DNA of 64,000 nt, taken from Gaiellasilicea sp963765705. GTDB lineage: Bacteria > Actinomycetota > Thermoleophilia > Gaiellales > Gaiellaceae. Below are positions 51,893-60,606 of the stretch, in pieces. The position numbers and the translations under genes are program-made. The stretch spans positions 1-64,000 of the forward strand of contig CAVXXJ010000009.1 of assembly GCA_963765705.1 (NCBI GenBank), written 5' to 3'. Position 1 is the first letter of the stretch, and every line of letters begins with the position of its first letter. The notes below the pieces were generated by a model, which saw only the letters and a list, made by a program, of their open reading frames with translations, did no database searches and was not told where the DNA came from.

Positions 51893-52539
51893 ACAGCCCA
51901 GTCCGAGTCCTGCTCGCCGACGACCACGTCCCGACGCGTGACGACATCAGACGGGCGCTCGAGGCCGATCCTCGCTTCGTCGTCTGCGCCGAGGCCGGAG
52001 ATGCGCCACACGCGATCGAGGACGCGATCCGGGAGAGCCCGGATCTCTGTGTCCTCGACGTGCGCATGCCGGGTGGCGGCGTCGCAGCCGCCTGGGAGAT
52101 CAGCTCGAGGCTGCCGGAGACCAAGATCGTGATGCTCACCGTCTCCTCCGACGACGGCGACCTGTTCGCGTCTCTTCGCGCAGGCGCGTCCGGATACCTC
52201 CTGAAGGACATGGATCCGGCGCAGCTTCCGAACGCGCTCGGAGACGTCCTGAACGGCGAGGGCGCGCTTCCGCCGGCGCTCGTCGCCCGCGTGATCGGGG
52301 AGTTTCGGGACCGGAGCCCGAGACGCCGGGCCGTGCTTCCGAAGACCGGCTACGAAACGCTCACGAGCCGTGAATGGCAGGTGCTCGAGCTGCTGCGCCA
52401 GGAGCTCTCGACAGCGGCGATCGCACGTCGGCTCGTCGTCTCGCCGGTCACGGTGCGCACCCACGTCAACAACATCCTCCGCAAGGTGCGGGCGCCGAGC
52501 CGAGAGGCGTTGCTCAAGGACTTCGAGGGCCGCGAATAA
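51889..52539 (+). CDS. NarL/LuxR-family response regulator, CTG start likely
   Basis: 216 residues. Receiver: RVLLADDHVPTRDD, phospho-accepting Asp in LCVLDVRMPGGG, Lys in GASGYLLKDMD; LuxR helix-turn-helix: LTSREWQVLELLRQELSTAA, VVSPVTVRTHVNNILRK. The domain starts at once after the kinase stop; no ATG, GTG or TTG precedes it in frame, only CTG 51889 in CTGA, exactly where ATGA overlap is found in the 6.17-kb pair. A rare CTG start or a one-base sequence error is the simplest reading. Confidence 0.88.
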   Translation: MNSPVRVLLADDHVPTRDDIRRALEADPRFVVCAEAGDAPHAIEDAIRESPDLCVLDVRMPGGGVAAAWEISSRLPETKIVMLTVSSDDGDLFASLRAGASGYLLKDMDPAQLPNALGDVLNGEGALPPALVARVIGEFRDRSPRRRAVLPKTGYETLTSREWQVLELLRQELSTAAIARRLVVSPVTVRTHVNNILRKVRAPSREALLKDFEGRE

Positions 52540-52717
52540 GGCCCGCGCATCAGGCGGAGCGATGAGGCATCTCATCGGCCGAGCACGCCCGCGCCCCTTG
52601 TAGGGCGAGCCGCACCCTGCGAACACTGAATCGCAGACGAGCGCGGAATTTGCAGGACCGGGCGGTCTCGACAGCGAGGGGGATTCATCTCCAGCACGGA
52701 GCACGTGAACCGTCAGC
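52540..52717. other. Intergenic, no gene recognised
   Basis: The stretch between the response regulator and the next gene has no recognisable RNA or coding feature; GCGAGGGGGA at 52674-52683 may be a ribosome site for a start near 52706-52718. Confidence 0.35.
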
Positions 52718-53950
52718 TTGCGGCGACAGGAGCGGTCGCGGCCGACCTCTCCTGGCCGGCCCCGGCGGCGGTCGGACCGCAGGCACCTGACGAGCGTCGG
52801 CGGCGCCTGCGTCGTCAGAGTCGCGCGGACCTTGGAGGAGGTCGAGTCGCTGCGCGCGGACTGGGCGCCGCTGCTCGGTGACAGCGTCCACACGGATCCG
52901 GACTACATCCTCTGGTCGGTCAGCGAGGAGGCGCACGTCGTCCAGCCGTACGTGCTCGCGATCGAGCGTGACGGCCGGGTAGAGGGAGTCGTCGTCGCAC
53001 GCATCGCAGACGTGCGGCTGCCCTGCAAGCTCGGGCACACCACGCTCTACGCGCCGACCGTTCGCGCGCTCTGCGTCACCCGTCAAGGCTGGCTCGGCCG
53101 TGCGGACGCGTACACCGCCGAGGTGATCCTCGACGAGCTCCTGGCGGCGCTCGACCGCCGGGAGGCCGACATCATCCTCTTCCGCCAGCTCGAGCAGGAT
53201 TCGGTGCTGCACGCCGCCGCGCTGGCACGGGCGACGTTCGCGACCCGCCGGCAGCATGCGGCCCGGACGGACGTGCGCTGGCAGATCGAGCTCCAGCCGG
53301 CGGTCGAGGACTACCTGGCTTCCGTCTCGCCGTCCACCCGCAAGACGGCGCGCCGCACCTCGAGCAAGCTCGATCGGGACTTCGGCGACCGCCTGTCGAT
53401 CACGAGCTTCCGCGAGGGCTCGGATCTCGACGCGTTCCTCGGCGATGTCGAGGCCGTCGCCTCGCGGACGTATCAGCGCCGCTTGGGTGTGGGCTACGTC
53501 GGCCACGACCGGCAGCGAGCGCGCCTGAAGGCGTTGGCCGCGCACGGCTGGCTCCGGGGCTACGTCCTCTACCTGGACGGGCAGCCGGTGGCGTTCGAGC
53601 TGGGAGTGCTGTACGGCGGCCGGTTCGACTCGCTGGCCGGCGCGTACGACCCGGACTACGGACACCACCGCGTCGGCGCCTACCTGCTGCTCGAGGCGAT
53701 CGAGGATCTCGGAGCCGAGCGCGTCTCGCTCTTCGACTTCGGCTTCGGGGACGCCGAGTACAAGAGCAAGCTCGCGCACCGCCGTTTCGAGGAGGGCGAC
53801 CTCGTGCTCTACGCCCGGCGGCCGCGGCCGATCTGGATCAAGTTCGCGCGGACAGCGCTGCTCGAGATCTCACGCGCGGTCACGATCGGTCTCACGCGCC
53901 TCGCTCTGATGGAGCGGATCAAGCAGTGGTCGCGCCGCCCGGCGCCGTAA
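52718..53950 (+). CDS. GNAT/FemAB-like acetyltransferase (CelD/BcsL group)
   Basis: About 380-410 residues. The C-terminal half has the Acetyltransf_6 pattern: STRKTARRTSSKLDRDFGD, YLDGQPVAFELGVLYGGRF, AYDPDYGHHRVGAYLLLEAI and LFDFGFGDAEYKSKLAH. These proteins transfer acyl groups in polysaccharide or peptidoglycan pathways. The N-terminus is uncertain: the listed TTG start gives an Arg-rich stretch, and conserved sequence begins near 52815 (VVRVARTLEEVESL). Confidence 0.78.
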   Translation: MRRQERSRPTSPGRPRRRSDRRHLTSVGGACVVRVARTLEEVESLRADWAPLLGDSVHTDPDYILWSVSEEAHVVQPYVLAIERDGRVEGVVVARIADVRLPCKLGHTTLYAPTVRALCVTRQGWLGRADAYTAEVILDELLAALDRREADIILFRQLEQDSVLHAAALARATFATRRQHAARTDVRWQIELQPAVEDYLASVSPSTRKTARRTSSKLDRDFGDRLSITSFREGSDLDAFLGDVEAVASRTYQRRLGVGYVGHDRQRARLKALAAHGWLRGYVLYLDGQPVAFELGVLYGGRFDSLAGAYDPDYGHHRVGAYLLLEAIEDLGAERVSLFDFGFGDAEYKSKLAHRRFEEGDLVLYARRPRPIWIKFARTALLEISRAVTIGLTRLALMERIKQWSRRPAP

Positions 53951-53965
53951 CGCCGACGAAAGCCA

Positions 53966-54625
53966 TCACGGCCAATCGGGCCACGTCGCAGAGGGGACCT
54001 CGGAACAATCGAGGAGCCACTGGCAGAGCACGTGCAGCGGCGCGCCGAAGACGCGGTCCTCGTCCAACACGACAGTGCCGACGACCGCTCCGTCCGAGTC
54101 GAGGAGGGGCCCGCCCGCGTCGTCCCGCGACAGTGAGATCGTGGGGATGAGCGCTTCCCGGTCGGCTCGCGCCAGCGTGCCCCATACCTTCCTCTCGTCG
54201 GGCTTGCCGGGACGCTTGATCAGGGCCACCTCGTCGCCCACGCTCGGCGGCGATCCGTCCTCGAGGTTGTCGAGCTCTTCTCTGAGCAGCACTGCGGCAA
54301 GGTCACTTGCAGAATCCCACGTCCACACGTGGCCCTCGAGCAGTGCCGTGCCGCTGCGGACGTTGACGGTGTTCACGTCGTTCCTCAGCAGGATCTCCGG
54401 GTCCGTCGTGTCACCCGACTCGTCGGATGTGCAGGCCTCGACGACGGTGTAGCTCGTGATCACGTAGGAGTGCCAACCGTCCGTGTCCTCGACGTCGGTT
54501 GCCCAGCCGGCCCCTTTCGCCTGCTCGCACTCGACGGACACGATCGCTCCGTACGGGGCGCTGAGGGGATTCGAGCAACCGATGAGCCCGAGCGCGACGG
54601 CACACAGAAGACCGAGGAGCTTCAC
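53966..54625 (-). CDS. Lipoprotein with trypsin-like fold lacking catalytic serine
   Basis: 219 residues from GTG 54625. Signal peptide with lipobox (LLCAVALGLIGCSNP), so lipid-anchored outside. A two-barrel protease-like order is visible: GTALLEGHVWTWDSASDLAA (His and Asp positions) and SRDDAGGPLLDSDGAVVGTV, where the usual G-x-S-G-G has Ala instead of Ser. It is thus probably a non-catalytic binder. It diverges from the dehydrogenase gene across 30 bases. Confidence 0.65.
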   Translation of the reverse strand: MKLLGLLCAVALGLIGCSNPLSAPYGAIVSVECEQAKGAGWATDVEDTDGWHSYVITSYTVVEACTSDESGDTTDPEILLRNDVNTVNVRSGTALLEGHVWTWDSASDLAAVLLREELDNLEDGSPPSVGDEVALIKRPGKPDERKVWGTLARADREALIPTISLSRDDAGGPLLDSDGAVVGTVVLDEDRVFGAPLHVLCQWLLDCSEVPSATWPDWP

Positions 54626-54655
54626 GTTGCTCGATTGTCCTGGAACAATCGCAGC

Positions 54656-55532
54656 TTGACTACCGTCGGGATCGTCAGCCCGGGAGCGATGGGGAGCGCG
54701 GTCGGCGCCGCGTACGTCGCGGCCGGGCACCGGGTGGTCGCGACCGTGGCGGGCCGCAGCGCGCGAACACGTGGCCTTGCCGAGGCAGCGGGCCTCGAGC
54801 AGGTACCCGATCTCGACGCGGTCGTGGGCGAGTCGGAGCTCGTGCTCTCGATCGTGCCGCCCGACCAGGCGGCCGGGACGGCCGGGTCGATCGCACGCCG
54901 CGGCGGACCGGACCGGCGCACGCCCGCTCGTCTCCGACTGGAACGCCGTCTCGCCGGCGACCGCGCTCGAGCTCGAGCGGATCCTCGCGGCCGCGGACCT
55001 CGACCTCGTCGACGGCTCGATCTCCGGCGGTCCGCCGCGCGCCGACTACACGACGCGCGTCTACGTCTCCGGAGCGGGCGCCGAGACACTCGCCGCCGGT
55101 GCGCCGGGATGGCTCGACGTTCGTGTCGTCGGCGAGGAGGTCGGGCTCGCATCGGCGGTGAAGATGTGCACGGCGTCGATGTACAAGGGGTCGACGGCGC
55201 TGCTCGCACACGCGCTCTTGACCGCGCACGCACACGGCGTGCTGCCGCAGGTGCTCGACGACCTCCACGACTCCTTCCCGGCTCAGATCGACCGCGCGGC
55301 CCGGTCGATCGCGGTGTCGACGACGAAGTCGGCGCGGTTCGTCGGCGAGATGCGCGAGATCGCGGCGACGCAGGCCGGCGCCGGCCTGACGCCGGCGCTC
55401 TTCGAGGCGATGGCCGACGTCTACGCCGCGTTCGCAGAGTCGGAGCTCGCGGCCGAGGCTCCTGAGGACGTGGAACGCGCGCCGGTGCTCGAGGACGTGC
55501 TCGACCGCCTCAAGCACTCTGGTCCGGGCTAG
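54656..55532 (+). CDS. 6-phosphogluconate-dehydrogenase-like oxidoreductase with DUF1932, one frameshift
   Basis: A Rossmann fold (TVGIVSPGAMGSAVGAAYVA, VATVAGRSARTRGLAEAAG) begins at TTG 54656; LVLSIVPPDQAAGTA follows. The frame shifts near 54895, and LVSDWNAVSPATALELERIL, VDGSISGGPPR and the DUF1932 signature SAVKMCTASMYKGSTALLAH follow. The group resembles 3-hydroxyisobutyrate dehydrogenases and uses NAD(P). Substrate unknown. Confidence 0.8.
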
Positions 55533-55596
55533 CCGGGAGCGAAGCGACCCTTCAGGGGTCTTCGCGCGTCAGGAATCTGCTTCCGCAGATTCCTGA
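55533..55596 (+). repeat. tRNA-trailing hairpin repeat, copy 2
   Basis: Block A (55533-55568) and hairpin TCAGGAATCTGC-TTCC-GCAGATTCCTGA (12-bp perfect, 55569-55596). It ends 18 bases beyond the 3' end of tRNA-Leu (minus strand), in the same relative layout as copy 1. Confidence 0.8.
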
Positions 55597-55614
55597 ACTG
55601 CGCAGAAAATCCAG

Positions 55615-55698
55615 TGCGGGCGAGAGGACTTGAACCTCCACGAGCCGAAGCCCACCGGGACCTAAACCCGGCGCGTCTGCCAATTCCGCCACACCCGC
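55615..55698 (-). tRNA. tRNA-Leu(TAG)
   Basis: Type II tRNA with long variable arm on the minus strand: acceptor GCGGGTG/CGCCCGC, D-loop ATTGGCAGAC, anticodon arm CCGGG-TTTAGGT-CCCGG (anticodon TAG), T-arm GAGG-TTCAAGT-CCTC, discriminator A. Confidence 0.94.
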
Positions 55699-55732
55699 GA
55701 TCGACCCAGGATAGTCGTGCGGAAACGCGCGT

Positions 55733-55803
55733 GAGCGAGCCCGGGAGCGAAGCGACCCTTCAGGGATCTTGCGCGATCGGGATCTGCTTCCGCAGATCCG
55801 ATC
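55733..55803 (+). repeat. tRNA-trailing hairpin repeat, copy 3
   Basis: Block A with one change (CAGGGATCTT) and hairpin GATCGGGATCTGC-TTCC-GCAGATCCGATC (12 paired bases with one bulge, 55775-55803). It ends 13 bases beyond the 3' end of tRNA-Arg(TCG). Confidence 0.8.
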
Positions 55804-55816
55804 TTGCGCGGGAGGA

Positions 55817-55888
55817 TGGCCCCGGGAGGAATCGAACCTCCGCGCGCAGGTTCGAAGCCTGCTGCTCTATCCACTGAGCTACGGGGCC
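55817..55888 (-). tRNA. tRNA-Arg(TCG)
   Basis: Minus strand: acceptor GGCCCCG/CGGGGCC, D-arm AGCTCAGTGGATAGAGC, anticodon arm GCAGG-CTTCGAA-CCTGC (anticodon TCG), T-arm GGAGG-TTCGATT-CCTCC, discriminator A. Confidence 0.95.
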
Positions 55889-55936
55889 GTCGCGAATCCA
55901 GTATGCCGCAGCCGTCGCGCTATTCTGTTGGGGCGA

Positions 55937-56010
55937 GGTGGCGGTAGCTCAGTTGGTAGAGCTCCGGGTTGTGGTCCCGGTGGTCGCGGGTTCGAGCCCC
56001 GTCCGCCACC
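55937..56010 (+). tRNA. tRNA-His(GTG)
   Basis: GGTGGCG/CGCCACC acceptor (with the extra G-1 typical of tRNA-His encoded), D-arm AGCTCAGTTGGTAGAGC, anticodon arm CCGGG-TTGTGGT-CCCGG (anticodon GTG), T-arm CGGG-TTCGAGC-CCCG. Confidence 0.93.
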
Positions 56011-56020
56011 TGTTCTGTTT

Positions 56021-56094
56021 GCGCAAGGGCACGGGCCAAGCCCGTGCCCGCGCGAAGACCGCCTGAAGGGTCGCTTCGCTCCCGGGCTCGCTCT
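56021..56094 (-). repeat. tRNA-trailing hairpin repeat, copy 4
   Basis: In opposite strand to copies 1-3, as is its tRNA. Hairpin GGGCACGGG-CCAAG-CCCGTGCCC (56027-56049) flanked by GCGC/GCGC, then block A reversed (56051-56094). The stem has quite different bases from copies 1-3 yet is perfectly paired. It starts 10 bases after tRNA-His. Confidence 0.75.
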
Positions 56095-56240
56095 GTCGAA
56101 GGAGTTGTGCCCGCCGAAGGCGACACCCGCGGGTAATCCCTGGCCGTTCGCCTCTTGTAAACCGCTGTCATATCGCATACAACGCGTGTTCAGGGTCAAG
56201 TCGCCAATGGCGGGGCCAAACATCCGGGGGGAAACATCTC
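56095..56240 (+). other. Leader region of the SGNH/vWA gene
   Basis: An AT-richer stretch (CTTGTAAACC...CATATCGCATAC, 56154-56182) could hold a promoter; CCGGGGGGAAAC lies just before the ATG as ribosome site. No other feature is seen. Confidence 0.35.
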
Positions 56241-58700
56241 ATGAGGGCAACGTTCTTCCTTGCGCTCGCGCTTGCCTGTGCAGCGCTTGCCGCAATCGTT
56301 CCGAGCACCGCCACCGCCGCGGGACCGCCGCTGCGCATCGTCCAGCTCGGTGACTCCTACTCGGCCGGCAACGGCGCCGACCACTACTGGGGGCCGAGCG
56401 GCTGCTACCGCAGCACTGAGAACTGGGCGGAGAAGTACATCGACATGCTCCGGGCGACGCGCACGCCGACTCTCATCAACCGCGCATGCTCGGGCGGCGT
56501 TCTCGACGACCTCTCCAACCGGACGAACAAAGGCGAAACGCTGGCCTGGGTCGAGGTGCCGGGGACGGTGACGGAGGACGACCCGCTCGCCCGTCAACTG
56601 CTCGACTCGAGCGGCCAGTGCTCGACGAGCTACCGCGACGACGAGTCGTGGGACATCGAGGGCGACACCGCGTTCCCCAACTCCATCGGCGGCACGACGG
56701 TCATCTTTCGTTGCACACGCTGGCTCGAGCCGCAATGGAATGCGGTCGGCACGGACACCGACCTCGTCCTCTTCTCGATCGGCGGCAACGACGTCGCCTT
56801 TGCGTCGATCATCGAGAATTGCTTCGCGTTCGGCGTGCGTGACGTCGACACGTGCCGCGAGAAGGTCACGGACGCCCAGCAGGACATCGGAGGTGTCGGG
56901 CTGCGGACCGAGTCGTTCCTGCGGGCGCTCAAGTTGAAGATGCGGCCGGACGCCAAGATCGCACTGAAGGCGTATCCCTACCTCGAGAAGGACCCGGACT
57001 TCGAGCTGGGCAACTCGCTTCCGTGGCCGTTCAACGACTCCTTCGCCGTCGGCCGCGAGATCCGTCTGCTCGGCGATCTCGGCGACGAGTCCCAGCGGGC
57101 CGCTGTGGATGCGGTCAACGCAGAGGGCGGCGCCCAGGTGATCTTCGTCGACGAGATCAAGTCCCACTTCGCCGGCCACGAGCCGGACGGCCGCGTCTGC
57201 TGCTCGAACGACGACGGCTGGGTGAACGAGTTCGACAGCTTCACGAAGCTCGAGTGGTACCACTACAACCCGACCGGGCACACGGAGGTTGCCAACGTCC
57301 TCGCCGGGTACGGCGACTTCGGCGTCGGTGCTCCGCCGACGAGCAACGCCGGCGTCGACATCGCGTTCGTGATCGACACGACAGGCTCGATGGGGAGCGC
57401 GATCGGCTCCGTGAAGATCGCCGCGACACAGCTCGTCAACACCGTTGCGGCGCAAACGTCCGCGGCGCGCTTCGCGCTCGTGGACTATCGCGACTTCGCG
57501 TCGCGGACCGGCTCGGCCGGGGACTACCCGTCCAAGCTCGACCAGGACTTCACCTCGGACGCGGCGACGATCAACAGCGCAATCCAGTCGCTCTTCCTGG
57601 GGAACGGCGGCGACACGCCCGAGACGATGTACTCGGGCATCTCGACGGCGTTCGACCTCGCCTGGCGTCCGGGAGTGAAGAAGATGGTGATCGTGCTTGC
57701 CGACGCGCCCGCGCTCTCGCCGGAGCCGTTCACCGGCCTCACCGGCGCGGAGATCGTGCTCCGCTCGCTCGCGATCGACCCGGCCGAGGTGCACTTCGTC
57801 GACATCGGGTTCGCGGCGAGCAACGCCGAGGCGCAGGACATCGCAACCCGCACGAACGGTGGCATCTACCGGACGTCGCCCTCACAGGCGGCGACGCAGA
57901 TCGCGGCCGCGATCGACGTTTCGCTGCGGCGGCCCTTCGCCTGGGCTGCCGGCCCGTACGTCGGCACCGTCGGTACGACCTTCACGCTCGACGGCCGAAG
58001 CTCCTACGGCATCACATCCGACATCGTCACCTACGAGTGGGACGTGGACAGTGACGGCGTCTACGAGCACAGCAGCGCGTCGCCGACGGCGTCGCACACC
58101 TACGCCGCGCCGTTCGACGGCTTCGTCACGCTGCGCGTCACGGACGGTGCGGGCCGCGTCGGGCTTGCGACGGCGGTCGTCCACACGTCTGTCGACGGTG
58201 ACGAGCTCGGCGCGGTCGAGGACAACTGCCCGGCGGTCAACAACCCCGGTCAGGAGGACTACGACGGCGACGGGATCGGCGACGTGTGCGACCCGACCAC
58301 CGGGTATCCGACCGAGGACAAGCCTGGAATCTTCGACAGCGGCAGCGGCTCGGCAGATCCGGACGACAACTCGTCGCCGGGGAGCGTCACCGCGTTCAGG
58401 AAGCCGCACTTCAACTTCGGCTCGACGATCGAGTCGGCGGAAGACACGGCCGACTACTTCGGTCTCCAGCATCCGGGCGGGACGATCCAGATCGAGCTGG
58501 TCGGCCTGCCGGCCGACTACGACCTCGCGCTCACGGATCTCACCGGCACCGTTCTGGCACAGTCGGCGAAGAACAAGAAGAGCAGCGAGAAGGTCAGGCT
58601 GTCGCTCCCGGCGGGCCGGTACCTGATCGCCGTGCTGCCCAAGCCGGGCGAGTTCGACAAGAAGCACCAGTACCGGCTCACGGCGAACCGGCTGGGATAG
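56241..58700 (+). CDS. Secreted modular SGNH hydrolase - vWA - PKD - TSP3 protein
   Basis: 819 residues. Signal peptide (FFLALALACAALAAIVPSTA); SGNH hydrolase domain, about 30-355 (Ser in VQLGDSYSAGNG, GGNDVAF, His in HYNPTGHTEVAN); von Willebrand A domain, about 370-565, with MIDAS DTTGSMGSAIGS; PKD-like domain, about 570-650 (SYGITSDIVTYEWDVDSDG); calcium-binding thrombospondin type 3 repeat (EDNCPAVNNPGQ, YDGDGIGDVCD); C-terminal pre-peptidase-like beta domain (DYFGLQHPGGTIQIELVG). It should be exported, bind Ca2+ and cleave an ester of lipid or glycan. GGGGGG lies 10 bases before ATG. Confidence 0.88.
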   Translation: MRATFFLALALACAALAAIVPSTATAAGPPLRIVQLGDSYSAGNGADHYWGPSGCYRSTENWAEKYIDMLRATRTPTLINRACSGGVLDDLSNRTNKGETLAWVEVPGTVTEDDPLARQLLDSSGQCSTSYRDDESWDIEGDTAFPNSIGGTTVIFRCTRWLEPQWNAVGTDTDLVLFSIGGNDVAFASIIENCFAFGVRDVDTCREKVTDAQQDIGGVGLRTESFLRALKLKMRPDAKIALKAYPYLEKDPDFELGNSLPWPFNDSFAVGREIRLLGDLGDESQRAAVDAVNAEGGAQVIFVDEIKSHFAGHEPDGRVCCSNDDGWVNEFDSFTKLEWYHYNPTGHTEVANVLAGYGDFGVGAPPTSNAGVDIAFVIDTTGSMGSAIGSVKIAATQLVNTVAAQTSAARFALVDYRDFASRTGSAGDYPSKLDQDFTSDAATINSAIQSLFLGNGGDTPETMYSGISTAFDLAWRPGVKKMVIVLADAPALSPEPFTGLTGAEIVLRSLAIDPAEVHFVDIGFAASNAEAQDIATRTNGGIYRTSPSQAATQIAAAIDVSLRRPFAWAAGPYVGTVGTTFTLDGRSSYGITSDIVTYEWDVDSDGVYEHSSASPTASHTYAAPFDGFVTLRVTDGAGRVGLATAVVHTSVDGDELGAVEDNCPAVNNPGQEDYDGDGIGDVCDPTTGYPTEDKPGIFDSGSGSADPDDNSSPGSVTAFRKPHFNFGSTIESAEDTADYFGLQHPGGTIQIELVGLPADYDLALTDLTGTVLAQSAKNKKSSEKVRLSLPAGRYLIAVLPKPGEFDKKHQYRLTANRLG

Positions 58701-58714
58701 GGAGACTCACGCGC

Positions 58715-59188
58715 GTGCAGACGAGAGTGATCGTGGCGGCAGTCGCAGCAATCGCTGTGGCTGCCGCCGCGTTCGCTCTGCTTGCCGGCGGAGAGGGCTC
58801 GAGCGCCGAGCTGCAAGCGCTACGGGACGACCCGATGGCGGAGTACGCGCCGACCGGGGGAGAGCTCGTCGACACCGACGCGCAGAACGAGGGGACGACG
58901 GCGCTCGGGAAGCCGCAGCTGGCGCGGTACAGCCGCCTCTTCGGCCTCGGGAGCGCGGATCCGGCGCAGGCGCTGGCGGACGCCCTCGCAGCAGCTGAAA
59001 GCGCCGGCTGGACGCTCGTGGGCGAGCCGCGCACCGGCGCCTTCGGCGGCACCTACGGCTTCGCAAGCAGGCAGCTCCCCACCGGCAGAGCGCGGCTGAC
59101 GATCAGCGTCCTCACCGACGCGCGCCTGCTCGGGGACGAGGTATCGCCGCCGGCGGTCCAGATCCAGCTGGAGCACCTCAGTTCCTAG
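58715..59188 (+). CDS. Exported hypothetical protein
   Basis: 157 residues from GTG 58715 after GGGATAGGGAGA. An N-terminal anchor (VIVAAVAAIAVAAAAFALLA) and a soluble domain (LQALRDDPMAEYAPTGGELV, ADALAAAESAGWTLVGEP, GRARLTISVLTDARLLGDEV) with no recognised family. It follows the modular SGNH protein by 14 bases, likely in one operon. Confidence 0.6.
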   Translation: MQTRVIVAAVAAIAVAAAAFALLAGGEGSSAELQALRDDPMAEYAPTGGELVDTDAQNEGTTALGKPQLARYSRLFGLGSADPAQALADALAAAESAGWTLVGEPRTGAFGGTYGFASRQLPTGRARLTISVLTDARLLGDEVSPPAVQIQLEHLSS

Positions 59189-59221
59189 GCGTCCGCACCG
59201 CAGGGAATACTGAGATACGCG

Positions 59222-60001
59222 ATGAGAGTTTTCGAGGGAGCCGTTCGTGCTGTCTGCCTGTTGGCGCTCGTCGTGCTGTCCGGGCTGCTCTGGCGCGGCG
59301 CGCTCGAAGAGCCCGACCGCGTCGGTCGCGGCTTCCCGCCGCTCGCTCTCGCCGACCGGGAAGACGCGCCGGTGATCTACCTCCCTGCTGCGAAGCCGGT
59401 GCGCGCGAAGCCGCGACCCACCCGGCCGCAGCGGCCGGCGGGCGCGCGTGCGAACGTGAAGCCAGGCGTGAAGCCGAACGGGACGAAGGTCCAGCCGGTG
59501 GCTTCTGCAGCCCGCCGCGTCCCGATCGCTCGCGTCGTGCCCGCCGCTCCGCAGCCGACTCCTCAAACCGCAAAGCCGGCCCCGGCGGCGACGCCGAAGC
59601 CAACCCCGAAGCCCACTCCAAAGCCCAAGCCGAAGCCCCCGGCTCCGAAGCCGAAGCCCAAGCCGGCCCCGACTCCTCCGTCGCCCAGCCCGGCCCCCGC
59701 TCCCTCGCCGGGGCCGACAGGCGGTCCCAGCGAGCAGCCGACCCCGGTTCCGGTTCCGGCTCCCGCTCCGGTTCCGACCCCAGCTCCCGCTCCGGCTCCG
59801 ACCCCAGCTCCCGCTCCAGCTCCGGCTCCGGCTCCTGCCCCGGCACCGCCGCCGGTCACCGCACCGGCGCCTGCGCCCACACCCGGGACGATTCCCGGAC
59901 AGCGACCCGGCTGGGGGAAGGGTGACGGGAACCACGACCACACGGGGCCGCCCGGCCGCGGCGGCGGCGAGAAGGACGGGAAGGGGAAGCGGAGACCGTA
60001 G
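59222..60001 (+). CDS. Exported Pro/Ala/Lys-rich low-complexity protein
   Basis: 259 residues. A signal anchor (AVCLLALVVLSGLLWRGAL) is followed by about 60 residues of mixed sequence and about 150 residues of PKPTPKPK and APAPAPTPAP repeats, ending in a Gly/Lys tail (GWGKGDGNHDHTGPPG). Such tracts act as extended spacers in cell walls. The frame's strong third-position GC and ATG 59222 support it, but function is unknown. Confidence 0.55.
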   Translation: MRVFEGAVRAVCLLALVVLSGLLWRGALEEPDRVGRGFPPLALADREDAPVIYLPAAKPVRAKPRPTRPQRPAGARANVKPGVKPNGTKVQPVASAARRVPIARVVPAAPQPTPQTAKPAPAATPKPTPKPTPKPKPKPPAPKPKPKPAPTPPSPSPAPAPSPGPTGGPSEQPTPVPVPAPAPVPTPAPAPAPTPAPAPAPAPAPAPAPPPVTAPAPAPTPGTIPGQRPGWGKGDGNHDHTGPPGRGGGEKDGKGKRRP

Positions 60002-60004
60002 GTC

Positions 60005-60589
60005 TCAGCGAGGCGCGAGGGCGCGGATCCGCTCGACCGCCCGCGCGAGACCGCCCTCGTCGAAGAGGTGCGGGATGCAGTTGCCGATCTCGTGCGCCGG
60101 GCCGTCGAGCTCGTTCGACCCGGCCGCGGCGTTGATCGCGTAGCGGACGGGGATCTCGTGGCAGACGACGAGGATCCGCGGCTCCGGTCGCGCGAGCAGG
60201 CGCTCGTAGGCGTCGGCGTACCGCCGGGCCGAGTCGTCCAGGCTCTCGCCGCCCGGAAAGGCGTCGGCGCGCGTGTGCTTCATCTTCCAGGCGCGGTAGT
60301 CGTCGATCGTCCGTCCCTCGAGCTCGCCGACGTCGATGTCGTCGAGCAGCGGCTCGACCTCGAACGGCACGCCGCGCCCCTCGAGTGCGATCTTCGCTGT
60401 CGTCCGGCTGCGTCCGAAGCGCGTGTGCACGCAGAGGTCGAGCGCGATCCCCGCCAGCTGGAAGCGGAGCCCCGCGGCCTCGGCCTCGCCCTGCTCCGTC
60501 AACCCCACGGCCACCGAGGGATCGCCGTTGATGCGGCGCGAGACGTTGAGCTCCGACTGGCCGTGACGGACGAGGACGAACAGGCGCAT
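60005..60589 (-). CDS. Histidine phosphatase (phosphoglycerate-mutase-like)
   Basis: 194 residues. LFVLVRHGQSELNVSRRING holds the phospho-accepting His (RHG); the second His lies in RILVVCHEIPVRYAI, with acid/base Glu near DVGELEGRT. Substrate not determined; length suits a small-molecule phosphatase rather than a glycolytic mutase. It diverges from the ArsC-like gene by 17 bases. Confidence 0.9.
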   Translation of the reverse strand: MRLFVLVRHGQSELNVSRRINGDPSVAVGLTEQGEAEAAGLRFQLAGIALDLCVHTRFGRSRTTAKIALEGRGVPFEVEPLLDDIDVGELEGRTIDDYRAWKMKHTRADAFPGGESLDDSARRYADAYERLLARPEPRILVVCHEIPVRYAINAAAGSNELDGPAHEIGNCIPHLFDEGGLARAVERIRALAPR

Positions 60590-60606
60590 CCGGCTAGCCT
60601 ACGTCG

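Noticed and set aside
55533..56094. Repeats between tRNAs as a CRISPR array
   Set aside because: Units are not evenly spaced, are in both orientations, are separated by tRNA genes, and no cas gene is nearby.
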